Source: Clostridium homopropionicum DSM 5847 (GTDB lineage Bacteria; Bacillota; Clostridia; Clostridiales; Clostridiaceae). From it: 64,000 bases of DNA. Every line of letters begins with the position of its first letter. The stretch's first letter is position 1. Of this stretch, positions 63,909 through 64,000 are shown piece after piece. Under the pieces are notes generated by a model. That model saw only the letters and a list, made by a program, of their open reading frames with translations, was not told the origin of the DNA and searched no databases. The stretch spans positions 28,148 to 92,147 of the forward strand of contig NZ_LHUR01000023.1 in assembly GCF_001263795.1 (NCBI RefSeq), read 5' to 3'. The translations under genes and the position numbers were made by a program.

Positions 63909-64000
63909 ATCAAGTCCTCGACCTATTAGTATTAGTCAGCTGAGTACATTACTGCACTTACACCTCTAACCTATCAACCTGATGGTCTTTCAGGGGTCTT
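63909..64000 (-). rRNA. 23S ribosomal RNA, 3' end (partial)
   Basis: The minus strand reads CATCAGGTTGATAGGTTAGA and ends CTAATAGGTCGAGGACTTGA, the conserved 3' end of bacterial 23S rRNA. It continues beyond the window. Confidence 0.96.

Overview
The window is low-GC Firmicute DNA, most likely Clostridium in the broad sense. The grounds are strong AGGAGG ribosome sites, frequent TTG/GTG starts, a T-box upstream of serS, sporulation-type proteins (a SpoVS-like protein and a Spo0E-like tail), NiaR, and an oriC-proximal gene order. Almost every housekeeping gene reads on the minus strand, toward lower coordinates.

Region 1 to about 28.8 kb is accessory DNA. It holds XRE regulators, a zinc-finger/Toprim primase with a repeat-rich upstream region, a ParM/ParR-type segregation pair, a SpoVS-like protein, a diguanylate cyclase with a Spo0E-like tail, many small unknown genes, and a co-directional defence-like block. 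That block contains hsdM-hsdS-hsdR, a large HEPN-motif protein, a UPF0489 protein, a frameshifted nuclease-like gene and a deoxyinosine-glycosylase-like protein. No relaxase, integrase or conjugation genes are visible, so if this is an integrated plasmid or ICE, those parts lie left of the window. Its intergenic DNA has long pyrimidine-rich tracts. The last 1.5 kb before recR is a gene-free array of degenerate hairpin repeats.

Region 28.8-47 kb is chromosomal backbone: recR, ybaB, dnaX, SRP RNA with tRNA-Ser(GGA), tRNA-Ser(CGA), a Fur-family regulator with a zinc-type ABC transporter (znuA divergent from znuCB), tadA, an EAL-like/HDOD protein, tRNA-Arg(CCT), a phasin-like protein with an AarF/UbiB kinase, a YhgE/Pip protein with a TetR regulator and a palindromic operator, a YwaF-like membrane protein, psd and an MBL hydrolase.

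Region 47-55.5 kb is a second, decayed accessory island. It has hsdR without hsdM, an hsdS tail remnant, a tyrosine recombinase, a YhcG-type nuclease, an N-terminally truncated hsdS and a broken fic gene.

Region 55.5-64 kb returns to backbone: tRNA-Arg(ACG), tRNA-Ser(GCT), two tRNA-Ser(TGA), serS with its T-box, a reduced FAD-oxidoreductase/DUF1667 pair, UPF0182, niaR, an HD-domain protein, and the 3' end of an rRNA operon (23S, 5S, a CAT-anticodon tRNA, tRNA-Ala). The serS ... tadA, SRP RNA, dnaX, ybaB, recR order resembles the origin-proximal region of Bacillus subtilis, so both islands appear to interrupt an otherwise conserved neighbourhood.

All functions are assigned by reading motifs and recalling families; no database search was run.
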